From Pseudoclavibacter sp. Marseille-Q3772 (GTDB lineage: Bacteria; Actinomycetota; Actinomycetes; Actinomycetales; Microbacteriaceae): a DNA stretch of 64,000 nt. Shown piece by piece: positions 7,345 to 16,011 of this stretch. Location of the stretch: positions 1,922,001-1,986,000 of the forward strand of contig NZ_OU745391.1 of NCBI RefSeq assembly GCF_916618895.1, read 5' to 3'. The position numbers and the translations under genes were made by a program. A model generated the notes under the pieces. The model saw only the letters and a program-made list of their open reading frames with translations, was not told the origin of the DNA and searched no databases. Numbering within the stretch: the first letter of the stretch is position 1; each line of letters begins with the position of its first letter.

Positions 7345-8188
7345 TTCTATTCCTCCAATACCGTCCTGTTCTAGCTGCGTTACGTTGCTCGTCGTACTCA
7401 GCTTCGTCAACACGGACACGCGTCCCTCGCATTATCAGTACCTCAACCTCATCCTGATGGGCAGAATAGGCAGCGATAGGCATCGCTTGAGTTCGGCGGC
7501 CAGCAAAGACTTAGATCTCATTCTCGCCGAACGGGTCGACTTCGCGGTTCTCCGGGAACGTTGTCGAAGTGAACCCCTTGAGCGTCATTTCCTGACCAAC
7601 CAACGATGACACGTCGTACGCCCTATCTACTCCCATCCACCGGATGTCTTCCTCGCGCCGATACAGGCGCAAGTCACGACCAAGCTCACGAGAGCCAAGC
7701 ACACGATCCAACACGCTCGCCGTTTCTTGCAGCTCACCGGATACCGCATCACCGAACCGCAGGTGCCTATTGATCTCACGATAGCTACCAGTAGTCCACT
7801 CGAAAATGTGGTCTTCTTCATCGGCAGTAAGCGTCCGGTCTGTCGTGAATGCAAAATCCTTGGTGGCATCCACAAAGTCGAGATCCTTGCGAGTATCTAC
7901 CGTTTGCTTTGTTGCATACCGTTCGGGGAACAGCTTCTGCATCCTGGCAGCAACCTCTTTATCCGAAGGCGACCGGACACCCTCAGCCTCAAGCTCGGCA
8001 CGCGCCGCCATGTACTTTTCGTACAAATCGTCCGGGTCATAACCCTCCAGATGCGCCTTCCCCGCACCCCAAGACGGCACAATCTGACAATTGCACCGAT
8101 CGTGATAGCCACCGTTAATGCCGGCAGTCTCTTTCGAGTGATACACCCAACCACGCGACGCGAGCACTGCGCGCCTCCGGGGTGTCAA
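7334..8188 (-). pseudogene. MuF-type phage head protein fused to ADP-ribosyltransferase, interrupted
   Basis: The frame reads 225 codons from about 8188, meets TAA at 7513-7511, then continues in the same frame to 7334. The N-terminal piece 'VLASRGWVYHS...YHDRCNCQIVPSW' is the end of a MuF-like head-morphogenesis domain with its Cys/His signature. A linker and an ART-fold region follow: 'DLRLYRREEDIRW' (Arg), 'LKGFTSTTFPE' (Ser-Thr-Ser) and, after the TAA, 'AMPIAAYSAHQDEVEVLIMRGT' (E-x-E), shown across short quotes. Thus the R-S-E triad is complete except for one nonsense codon, which could derive from CAA. The MuF domain is also truncated at its N-terminus. Confidence 0.8.
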
Positions 8189-8266
8189 AGAAGGGATATG
8201 CGAACGAGTTCAATCGAATCGCACTCATCATCGGCGGGAACCCCCCGGGTACAATCAGCACACACC

Positions 8267-8410
8267 ATGAGATTCAGTCACTACCTCGCCATCGTCGCCT
8301 GCCTCGGCGCAGCCGTCATCGCAGGCATACACGGCGCCACCTGGGCAGTCACCCTCGACGCTGCCGCCATTGTGTTCATCCTGTTTGGTGCACGAAAGGG
8401 ACGCGAATGA
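8267..8410 (+). CDS. Small membrane peptide of a phage-type operon
   Basis: This 47-residue protein begins 'MRFSHYLAIVACLG' and has two hydrophobic stretches (about 5-22 and 27-43) before a basic end 'GARKGRE', suggesting two membrane spans. A -10-like TACAAT lies about 12 bases upstream. Its stop overlaps the start of the next gene (ATGA), so the two are translationally coupled. Function is unknown. Confidence 0.55.
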   Translation: MRFSHYLAIVACLGAAVIAGIHGATWAVTLDAAAIVFILFGARKGRE

Positions 8411-8601
8411 TCGTCTACCTCAGCACATCCGAGTTCACTGCCCGTATCGGTGTCAAGCGCGATACATTGAACCGCTACCAACTACCAGAGCCGGATGCGA
8501 TGATCGGCAACATCCGCGGCTGGCTACCCGAAACAATCGACAAGTGGAACGCATCCCGTCCTGGACGTGGCCGCAAATGGAATGACGAGGGCCGCAAGTA
8601 G
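8407..8601 (+). CDS. Excisionase-like HTH protein
   Basis: This 64-residue protein has one winged-helix/MerR-like HTH: 'LSTSEFTARIGVKRDTLNRY', 'LPEPDAMIG', 'GWLPETIDKWNASRPGRG'. This is the arrangement of AlpA/Xis-type phage excisionases and HTH_17 proteins: strand, helix-turn-helix, then a 'GW...W' wing. It overlaps the upstream peptide gene by four bases. In a prophage remnant it was probably the excisionase or a small regulator. The opposing integrase is broken, so excision in cis is not expected. Confidence 0.65.
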   Translation: MIVYLSTSEFTARIGVKRDTLNRYQLPEPDAMIGNIRGWLPETIDKWNASRPGRGRKWNDEGRK

Positions 8602-8833
8602 GCTGCCACGCTCAAGATTGAAGGCCGACGACTAGAAAGAGCCGGGGCACTTTCTGCAGGTACGATCGCGGTCAGCGAATGCCTAGGGTACTGAATGTCG
8701 AGACCATCCGAACGCTGGATTCGCAGCAGCTTCGAAGCCGGCGGCTGGGCACACCCTCCGAAATCCTGATGAATGCGTGAAACTCCCGGGGTGCTGCAAG
8801 TTTGTACGCACACCGTCGCATAAGTTGAAAACT

Positions 8834-11800
8834 GTGTGGGGCATTTTCCGTAATCGAGACAATGGTCGACGTGACGACGCCGATAAGCGTGAACACGCGA
8901 AGGCGCAGGACGTCGACGACTCAAGCACGTACGAAACGGAACCCATCCACGACATCGACGAAGAACGCGAGCTCGTGGACGGGGTTGGCCGCAACGAAAC
9001 ACCGAGCGATTGGATTGACCAGGTACGCGCAACCCGCGCCGGAAACCAAGAATCCGCATTCGCGCCCCCGGCTGACGACTCCAGGTCAGAAGCGCCCACG
9101 AACGATCCGGTACTGGACGGACACGGCGAATCTTCCCGCACTACCGATGCCGACTCCACGAGCGCTGACTCCGATGACGAGGCGGCCGCATCCTCGCAGG
9201 TATCAACCGAGGCAGAGCCGACCGGCGCTGAAAACAAAGCCAATGCATCCGACACGCCTGAACCGGTCAAGGCCGTAGACGAGCGTGTCGCTCACGAACA
9301 GTGGCGCAAAGAACTGGCAAGCCTCGGCGGTCCATCGCCGCAGATTACGTTCAGTAGCCGACGCGGTACCTACATCGACCTGACTACAGCGCACCCCTCG
9401 GGCGTCGCGCTGCTACTCGCTCGGCGCCCGGTCATGCTCTCCAGCCTGCTGCGGGAGCCGCTGACCTTCCGCAACGCGCTCGATGCTGCCGGGCACATCG
9501 ATCGACTCGGCGCAGAACTCGAAGCTGCCCGCGGCCTGAACACCATCCAATTGGCGACCGGGTTCGCGACCTGGATCGGCGAAGGCGGGGCGGAACGAAA
9601 CGCGCCCATCTTCCTACGTCAAGCGACCGTTCGCCGTATCGGCCGTGACTACGAGATCCGCTTGCGCGGAAAACTCCACCCCAACGTTGCCCTGCTGCGA
9701 GCCATGCACAACGACGGCGCGACACTCCGCGCCAGTGAGCTCATGCGGCATGTTGAAGACACTGACACGCTGCTGCCAGACTCCGCCTTCAACTACGTGC
9801 GCGAGATGGGCCGAAGCCTGACCGGGTTCACAGTGGAATCCATGGCCGCACTGTCCACGTTCGCCGACATCGCCGATGCGATGCTTGACGACCTCGGCGC
9901 CATGGACGAACCCATGATTCGCGCCCTCGCCGGTAACGTCGGCGCCAGAGAGCAACTGGGACAGCCCATCCGAGCCGAACAGGAGATCGACCCGGATCGA
10001 CGAGACCCCTCATCCGACCGCCTGCTGCTGGATGCAGACACCCAGCAGGAGCGCGTTGTGGATGCAATCCTGGGCGGTTCGAACCTCGTCGTTGAAACCC
10101 TGCCCGGAACGGGAGTGACACAAACGGTTGTCAACGCCATCGGACAATTGCTTGACCGCGATCGGCGGGTCCTCGTTGTTACTCCGCGAACCGCATCCAT
10201 TCGCGATATTCGCTCCCGCCTCGCCCACGCGGGCCTCGAGGGTGTAGCGCTCACCCCTCGCACGTTGCGACGTGACCTCATCACTGCGATTACCCGCAAT
10301 GAACAAGCCCAGCGGCCAAACACTGCCGAGCTCGATGACGCGCTCGTGCGCCTGCGCCGCGTGCTCTCCGACTACCGAGAGGCGCTCATCATCGACCACG
10401 AAGCGTTCGGTGTCAGCCCGCTGGACGCTCTAGAAGCGCTCAGCCGCCTCGAGCTCCTGGACGTGCCACCATCCACCACCGCTCGGTTGCGACGCGATGC
10501 GCTAACTGACTTCGCCGATGTGGCAGCACGCTCGCAGGCCGGCGAGCAACTTCGGGAGCTTGGAGAACTCGGTCAGTTCCGGTTTGACGAGTCAGAATCC
10601 CCGTGGTTCGGCGTCGCGTTCGGATCAACGGATGAGGTCAGCGAGGTGTACGGCACCGCAGTTGAACTCGCAGATGGCCGCATGGGTGAGTTCCTCAGCG
10701 AAACCCGAGCAATCGTTAAGCAAACCAACCTGCGAGAACCGGAAACCTTCGCTGAACTCGGCATCTACCTGCGGCTGCTCGCCGATATCCGCGAGACGCT
10801 CGACCGCTTCACCCCGGAAATCTTTGACGCCGATCTGGCCGAACTCATCGAAGCCACCGGAGGTCGTCGAGAGGGCAGCGATATGCCATCGGCTCGTCGA
10901 CGCGAACTTCGCCAGCTCGCACGTGAGTTCGTGCGCCCCGGTGTCACGGTCTCCGAACTTCACGAATCCTTGAAGTATGTGCAACGGCAGCGCATCCTCT
11001 GGCATCGCTATGTTCAGGATGCGGCACACCCGAGCGTTCCTACCGGCATCGATGCCGCGCGCGATCACTGGCGAGACCTCTCCGCGAAAGTGCAGCTGGT
11101 GGATGCGCCGTTTGAGGACGGCGGACTCCAGACACTCGCGGCAACACCGCTTGAAGAGCTCGAGGCTCGGCTCGCTCGGCTCGCAGCACGTTCCGAGGTA
11201 CTCGAGAATGCGGTTGATCGGCTTGCGCTCAACGAACGACTCACCGCACAGGGGCTTGGCGACCTACTCGCCGACCTGGCAGAACGGCACATCGAACCGG
11301 AACATGTTGCTGATGAGCTTGAGCTTGCCTGGTGGCAATCCGTGCTCGAAGAGCAGCTTACGAACGACAAAGCGCTGCTCAATGCCAATACCCGTGTCGT
11401 AACGCGACTCGAGAGCGACTTCCGCGTCGTCGACGAGGCACACACCACATCCACCGCAAGGCAGATTGCTTGGAAGTTGGCTGAAGCGTGGAAGGTTGCG
11501 CTGGTTGACGGTGAGGACCAAGCCGAGGCATTCCGTGCGCTGCTGCGCAAGCCCGGTGCCACCTCGCGTCAGCTCATGAACAAGGCGGCGCAGATCTCCA
11601 CCCCGCTGACTCAGGTGTGGCTGACCTCGCCCTACGATGTACACCGTATTGACGAACGGATCAAGTTCGACACACTGCTTCTGGTGGACGCTGGTGCGTT
11701 CACTACGGCTGAGGCGCTCGGAGCCATTCGTCGGGCAACACAGGTCGTCGCGTTTGGCGATCCCGTCACGCAATTCCCGACCCCGTTCCTCACCGCAGTG

Positions 11801-13012
11801 CAACCACCGATGGAAGCAAAACGTGTGGACGCCACGCTCAGCGCGGCGGATTTGGAACAGCTGATCAACGGTTCGATCTATGCGCAGCTGGCCCAGTTTC
11901 TGCCGTCGCTGGCGCTGACGCGCTCATATCGAGCCGGCGGCGAGGACCTCACCGAACTGGTCAACGAACGGTTCTACGAGGGGCGGCTCGATTCCATGCC
12001 CTGGGCCGGTGCCTTCCTTGGGCACTCATCGCTCGCCTACTCGTATGTACCGAACGGCACCGGCATGCCCGATGCACGCACTGGTGCAGTTGAGGCAACC
12101 GATGCTGAAGTGACCCGCGTCATTGAGCTCGTCCTTGACCACGCAATTCACCGCCCGCGCGAATCGCTCATGGTCGTGAGCGCATCCGCAGCCCACGCCC
12201 AACGTGTGGAACAGGCCGTATGGTCGGCGATATCGCACCGCACCGATGTCGCAGAATTCTTTACCCGACCCAGAAACGAACCGTTCCTGGTCACGACCAT
12301 CGAAGGGGCCGCATCCCAGGCCCGAGACCGCGTTCTTTTCTCGCTGGGCTACGGGGTCACCCCGCACGGGCGAGTGCTCTCAGAGTTCGGCGTGCTCGCG
12401 GGCCCCCTCGGCAAACAATCGCTCGCGGTGACGATGACCCGAGCACGGCGCTCACTGGTTATGGTCACCTGCATCCGACCCGAACAGCTTGACCTGGGAC
12501 GGATCACCCCGGGTGTGCTCGCGCTGTGCGAAATTCTCACTGAGCTCGACGAACGCACCCTCGCCGCTGGCGGTACGAACAACAGCGAAGATGACCACCA
12601 CCGGCCCATGCTCACCGACCTCGCCCGACGGCTCGCATCCCTCGGCATGCGGGTACACCTCGACTATCGCGGACGCATCCCGCTTGCTGCCTCATATGAG
12701 CATCGGGCAATCGTGATCGACATGGAGGCCGCCCGCTGTGGCGACGATACGCGGACGCTGACACTTCGGGAATCACTGCGCCTGCGCCCAGAACTGCTGA
12801 AACGCCTGGGGTGGTACTACCTGCGCGTGCACGCGTTTGAACTTTTTGCCAACCCTGAGTCGGTGGCACAGCGCATTGCCACGGCACTTGAAGTTCCGAT
12901 GGGTGACAATGGTTCGCACGAGGCTCCCGCACTTGCCGATGCGCCGAGAGCAATCGAGGCAATATCCGGGGCTGCAGCCGAGGAGCAGGACACACAGTCC
13001 AGCTCCTACTGA
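8834..13012 (+). CDS. Large SF1 (Upf1-like) helicase-related protein with degenerate ATPase motifs
   Basis: This is a 1392-residue protein if GTG 8834 is used; GTG 8777 would add 19 residues of unlikely sequence. The first 170 residues are acidic and disordered. The helicase region contains a Walker A-like 'LPGTGVTQT' with Val428 where lysine is required, 'VLVVTPRTASIRDIRSRL', a Walker B-like 'LLLVDAGAF' with Ala953 replacing the DE-box glutamate, 'LTRSYR', and a well kept motif VI, 'LAVTMTRARRSLVMV'. Coiled-coil segments fill the middle. It overlaps no gene but is followed by two tightly spaced genes, suggesting an operon. By fold it belongs to SF1 helicases; by residues it may not hydrolyse ATP. 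Confidence 0.75.
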   Translation: MWGIFRNRDNGRRDDADKREHAKAQDVDDSSTYETEPIHDIDEERELVDGVGRNETPSDWIDQVRATRAGNQESAFAPPADDSRSEAPTNDPVLDGHGESSRTTDADSTSADSDDEAAASSQVSTEAEPTGAENKANASDTPEPVKAVDERVAHEQWRKELASLGGPSPQITFSSRRGTYIDLTTAHPSGVALLLARRPVMLSSLLREPLTFRNALDAAGHIDRLGAELEAARGLNTIQLATGFATWIGEGGAERNAPIFLRQATVRRIGRDYEIRLRGKLHPNVALLRAMHNDGATLRASELMRHVEDTDTLLPDSAFNYVREMGRSLTGFTVESMAALSTFADIADAMLDDLGAMDEPMIRALAGNVGAREQLGQPIRAEQEIDPDRRDPSSDRLLLDADTQQERVVDAILGGSNLVVETLPGTGVTQTVVNAIGQLLDRDRRVLVVTPRTASIRDIRSRLAHAGLEGVALTPRTLRRDLITAITRNEQAQRPNTAELDDALVRLRRVLSDYREALIIDHEAFGVSPLDALEALSRLELLDVPPSTTARLRRDALTDFADVAARSQAGEQLRELGELGQFRFDESESPWFGVAFGSTDEVSEVYGTAVELADGRMGEFLSETRAIVKQTNLREPETFAELGIYLRLLADIRETLDRFTPEIFDADLAELIEATGGRREGSDMPSARRRELRQLAREFVRPGVTVSELHESLKYVQRQRILWHRYVQDAAHPSVPTGIDAARDHWRDLSAKVQLVDAPFEDGGLQTLAATPLEELEARLARLAARSEVLENAVDRLALNERLTAQGLGDLLADLAERHIEPEHVADELELAWWQSVLEEQLTNDKALLNANTRVVTRLESDFRVVDEAHTTSTARQIAWKLAEAWKVALVDGEDQAEAFRALLRKPGATSRQLMNKAAQISTPLTQVWLTSPYDVHRIDERIKFDTLLLVDAGAFTTAEALGAIRRATQVVAFGDPVTQFPTPFLTAVQPPMEAKRVDATLSAADLEQLINGSIYAQLAQFLPSLALTRSYRAGGEDLTELVNERFYEGRLDSMPWAGAFLGHSSLAYSYVPNGTGMPDARTGAVEATDAEVTRVIELVLDHAIHRPRESLMVVSASAAHAQRVEQAVWSAISHRTDVAEFFTRPRNEPFLVTTIEGAASQARDRVLFSLGYGVTPHGRVLSEFGVLAGPLGKQSLAVTMTRARRSLVMVTCIRPEQLDLGRITPGVLALCEILTELDERTLAAGGTNNSEDDHHRPMLTDLARRLASLGMRVHLDYRGRIPLAASYEHRAIVIDMEAARCGDDTRTLTLRESLRLRPELLKRLGWYYLRVHAFELFANPESVAQRIATALEVPMGDNGSHEAPALADAPRAIEAISGAAAEEQDTQSSSY

Positions 13013-13027
13013 CCGAAGGAGGCGACC

Positions 13028-13291
13028 GTGCACACACCACCAGCTTCAACGAACGAGCGTGCACGACCGCCTCGCCGCCGCGTGATCGTCCCAACCGCAC
13101 CCGGCGTCGACCCGACCCCGCAGCGTGTCCCGATCAGCACCGCAAACCCATCCGGTATCGAAGCCGAGCTTGCTGGCGAAGACCGCCTCGTATCGTGGGG
13201 TGACGACCATGATCTCGAGGTGTTACCGGACGCAGCGAGCACCTCGAACGACGAACGACTGCGCGCCGACATCCCCCCGCACAATGTTTGA
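13028..13291 (+). CDS. Small proline-rich hypothetical protein
   Basis: This 87-residue protein begins at GTG 13028 behind GAAGGAGG, an excellent ribosome site. It is rich in Pro, Arg and Asp ('RARPPRRRVIVPTAPGVDPTP'), has no hydrophobic segment and looks largely disordered. It sits 15 bases after the helicase-like gene and overlaps the MFS gene start by eight bases, so it belongs to the same transcript. No family was recognised; it may be an adaptor for either neighbour. Confidence 0.6.
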   Translation: MHTPPASTNERARPPRRRVIVPTAPGVDPTPQRVPISTANPSGIEAELAGEDRLVSWGDDHDLEVLPDAASTSNDERLRADIPPHNV

Positions 13292-14663
13292 TCGGCAAGC
13301 AGCGGATGCGGCCGGAGACGATCCGCAAGACGGTTCGGGTCGGGTGCCGTACACGGCCGAGAACACCGAACCCGTGCCGGTGCAGCGAGCTGCGCGCACT
13401 GACTACTCGACGGTTGAAACCGGGCAGATCTCCCTCGGCGATATTCGTGAGGCGCTTGAAGCAAGCAAGCAGCAAGCCGGTGAGCGACCTCGCATCCCGG
13501 CGGAAATCTGGGCGCTGAACGTCGCAACATTCCTCATCGCCATCGGGTTCTCGCTGGTGGTTCCCGTGCTGCCTCAGTATGCAAAAGGATTCGGTGTCTC
13601 GGCGACCCTCGTGACCGTTGTGGTCAGCGCGTTTGCGGCCGTGCGCCTGCTATGGGCGCCGGTGGCGGGGCGATTGCTGGAGCGGGTAGGCGAGCGCCGC
13701 ACGTACAGCGTCGGGTTATTGATCGTTGCACTCTCGAGTATCGCTATGGCGTTCGCCGCGAACTACGTCCAGCTATTGCTGTTCCGTGGTGCCGGCGGTA
13801 TTGGCTCGGCCATGTTCACGATCGCGGCGGCGTCAATGATGGCTAAGTATTCGCCGCCGGAGATTCGCGGAAAGATTTCGGCGATCTGGTCGGGGGCGTT
13901 CCTGATCGGGAATGTGACCGGTCCGTTCTTCGGCGGCATTCTCGGCCAGTGGGGGATGACCGTACCGTTTATTAGCTACGGTGTCGTGCTTATCCTGGCC
14001 GCAATCATCGTTAGCATCGTGGTGCGCCGATCCGCAAGGACGCGCTCGGGGGAGTCGGAGATCCCCAAGCCTGCGCTCACACTTCGTGCCGTATGGCCAA
14101 GTCGCTCGTACCGTGCATCCCTCGCCTTCGCCTTGGCGAACGGCTGGTCGAGCATGGGAATCCGCATCGCCGTGGTCCCGCTGTTTATTGGCGCGACGAT
14201 CAGCGCCGAGCCGTTCGATGCAGGGCTCGTGGTTGCCGTCGGTGCAATCGGCAATATGTTGGCGCTGCAATGGTCAGGCCGAGCAAGTGACCGTCGCGGC
14301 CGACGGCCGCTCATTATCGCAGGGCTGATCGTGTCGGCGATCGGTGTTGCAAGTCTCGTCTGGGCTACCGGCAGCATTGAACTGGTGCTGCTCGGCATGT
14401 TCGTTTCGGGGCTCGGATCGGGGCTATCGATGCCGGTATCGCAGGCAGCAATGTCCGATATCGTCGGCCGTAACCATACCGGTGGCCGTCCGCTGGCCGT
14501 CTTCCAAATGACACAGGATCTCGGTATGATTCTCGGCCCGATGATCGCCGGGGCACTGATTGATCTGGCTGGATTCCAGTGGTCGTTCGTCGTGGCATCC
14601 CTGGTGCTACTCGTGCCAGTATTCGCGTGGCTGAGTGCCCCCGACACGATCCGCCGCCCCTAA
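13284..14663 (+). CDS. MFS drug/metabolite efflux transporter
   Basis: This 459-residue protein has a hydrophilic N-terminal tail of about 75 residues and then twelve predicted membrane spans. MFS motif A appears as 'GRLLERVGERR' after span 2 and again as 'GRASDRRGRRP' after span 8. 'GPFFGGILGQWGMTVPF' is the motif C-like antiporter region of span 5, so it belongs to the DHA1-type proton antiporters. ATG 13284 overlaps the upstream stop. The substrate cannot be told. Confidence 0.85.
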   Translation: MFDRQAADAAGDDPQDGSGRVPYTAENTEPVPVQRAARTDYSTVETGQISLGDIREALEASKQQAGERPRIPAEIWALNVATFLIAIGFSLVVPVLPQYAKGFGVSATLVTVVVSAFAAVRLLWAPVAGRLLERVGERRTYSVGLLIVALSSIAMAFAANYVQLLLFRGAGGIGSAMFTIAAASMMAKYSPPEIRGKISAIWSGAFLIGNVTGPFFGGILGQWGMTVPFISYGVVLILAAIIVSIVVRRSARTRSGESEIPKPALTLRAVWPSRSYRASLAFALANGWSSMGIRIAVVPLFIGATISAEPFDAGLVVAVGAIGNMLALQWSGRASDRRGRRPLIIAGLIVSAIGVASLVWATGSIELVLLGMFVSGLGSGLSMPVSQAAMSDIVGRNHTGGRPLAVFQMTQDLGMILGPMIAGALIDLAGFQWSFVVASLVLLVPVFAWLSAPDTIRRP

Positions 14664-14703
14664 CAGGGTCAACGCTTCCCGCGCATCCTGCCGATCAATA
14701 AAA

Positions 14704-14733
14704 CGGGGCGGGAGGCTAATGCCTCCCGCCCCG
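14704..14733. terminator. Bidirectional terminator between MFS and mscL
   Basis: A perfect 13-bp stem (CGGGGCGGGAGGC 14704-14716 with 14721-14733) has a four-base loop, preceded by AATAAAA and followed by AAATAAT. It can serve both convergent genes. Confidence 0.85.
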
Positions 14734-14748
14734 AAATAATGACGATCG

Positions 14749-15147
14749 TTAGTTCACCTGGCGAGCTGCAAGCAGGTCGCGGATTTCGATGAGTACGTCG
14801 GTTTCTTCGACCGGTACTTCCTCCTCCGGAGGCAGGTGGCCGTGCTTGCGAACGTACATCTTTTCGTTGAGCTTGTTCATCGGGAAGATGATCGCGAAGT
14901 ATACGACCAGAGCGATGAGCAAGAACTTGATGATGGCGGCGATAACCAGACCGACACCGAAGTGGATGTTGCCAACAGTGAGTACAGCCTTTTCAATTTC
15001 TTCGGCGTTGAATAGGGCTGCGATCAGCGGGGTGAAGATTCCGTCAACGATCGCGGTAACGATTGCGGTGAACGCGTTTCCCATGATGACCGCGGTGGCA
15101 AGTTCGATGACGTTGCCGCGCATAATGAATTCTTTAAAGCCGTTCAA
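14749..15147 (-). CDS. mscL: Large-conductance mechanosensitive channel
   Basis: This 132-residue protein opens pentameric channels in the membrane under hypo-osmotic tension. The N-terminal amphipathic helix 'FKEFIMRGNVIELATAVIMG' leads into TM1 ('NAFTAIVTAIVDGIFTPLIA'). TM2 is 'FLLIALVVYFAIIFPMNKL', followed by a charged C-terminal bundle with 'LLIEIRDLL'-like residues. The start is TTG 15147 with AAGGAG upstream. The length and order of segments match the family. Confidence 0.94.
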   Translation of the reverse strand: MNGFKEFIMRGNVIELATAVIMGNAFTAIVTAIVDGIFTPLIAALFNAEEIEKAVLTVGNIHFGVGLVIAAIIKFLLIALVVYFAIIFPMNKLNEKMYVRKHGHLPPEEEVPVEETDVLIEIRDLLAARQVN

Positions 15148-15299
15148 GGCTGCTCCTTAATAATTGTTGCTTACAAAGCAATGGTAATGGTACCGGTGAT
15201 GCGTGGTTTGCAGAAGGCCTCTGCGTGCACGCCAGGTGAACAATCGACCCGGGAACGGTGGCGGTGCGCAGTCGGATGTAACTCAGCGCGAAGACTGCG

Positions 15300-15956
15300 C
15301 TATCGAGATATGGATCCGGCTGCAGGGAACCAACCGCTGGGCGTGATGATTGCGTTCACTGGAATGTCATGCGGTTCGTGGGGCAATGTGTCAACAATCT
15401 CGTCTGAATGTACGAGCGCGATGCGAAGCACCGCGTCCGGCAAGGCAGCGAACAGTCGGTCATAAAACCCGCCGCCCCACCCTAGCCGTAAACCGGCGCG
15501 AGTTACACAAGCGGCTGGCACAATAATCGCAGCACAGGTAGTGATTTCCGATTCTGGCACCTTGGCGCCAACCGGAATCGGTACCTGGAGTTGCGGATGC
15601 CGATCGCGCACACCCGTATCGGCGACCCAAGATAGCCGTCCGCCTGGTTCTGGCACCGGCAAGAGGATGCGGTTACCGCGTGCGCGTGCGCTCGCGAGAT
15701 ACCGCTCGGTTGGTGGTTCCAGTGGCGTGGCGCAAAACGCGGCCAAGGATGCCGGGGATGGTGCCAGTGAATCGAGACAGTCGTTGATCTGATCCGCAAC
15801 AGCAGATGCCAGTGCTGCGGTGGCAGACGCGCCCCTGGCACGACGCTTGGCACGAACCTCGCGGCGAAGGGCGGTTTTGGTTGCCGCAATCTGCGCCGCA
15901 GCATCGCTGTGTGCGCTCATGCCCTGTGCCTCCGAAATCGATTGTTGTGCATCCAT
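15300..15956 (-). CDS. 5-formyltetrahydrofolate cyclo-ligase
   Basis: This 218-residue enzyme converts 5-formyl-THF to 5,10-methenyl-THF with ATP. The N-terminal helix 'KTALRREVRAKRRARG', 'FCATPLEPPTERYLASARARG', 'ILLPVPEPGG' and the signature 'LRLGWGGGFYDRLFA' are all present, as is the C-terminal 'DIPVNAIITPSGW'. ATG 15956 is preferred, but ATG 15920 is possible. It is divergent from galU with a very short shared promoter region, a pairing common in Actinobacteria. Confidence 0.9.
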   Translation of the reverse strand: MDAQQSISEAQGMSAHSDAAAQIAATKTALRREVRAKRRARGASATAALASAVADQINDCLDSLAPSPASLAAFCATPLEPPTERYLASARARGNRILLPVPEPGGRLSWVADTGVRDRHPQLQVPIPVGAKVPESEITTCAAIIVPAACVTRAGLRLGWGGGFYDRLFAALPDAVLRIALVHSDEIVDTLPHEPHDIPVNAIITPSGWFPAAGSISR

Positions 15957-16011
15957 GCCACTCGCTAACGGTAACGCTGTGTTTCTTGAAGTGGCGAGTA
16001 CCATGCCAGGT

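Noticed and set aside
13125..13283. Longer N-terminus for the MFS transporter
   Set aside because: The in-frame extension coincides with the coding region of the small gene at 13028-13291, which has a strong ribosome site, and ATG 13284 gives a normal overlap start.
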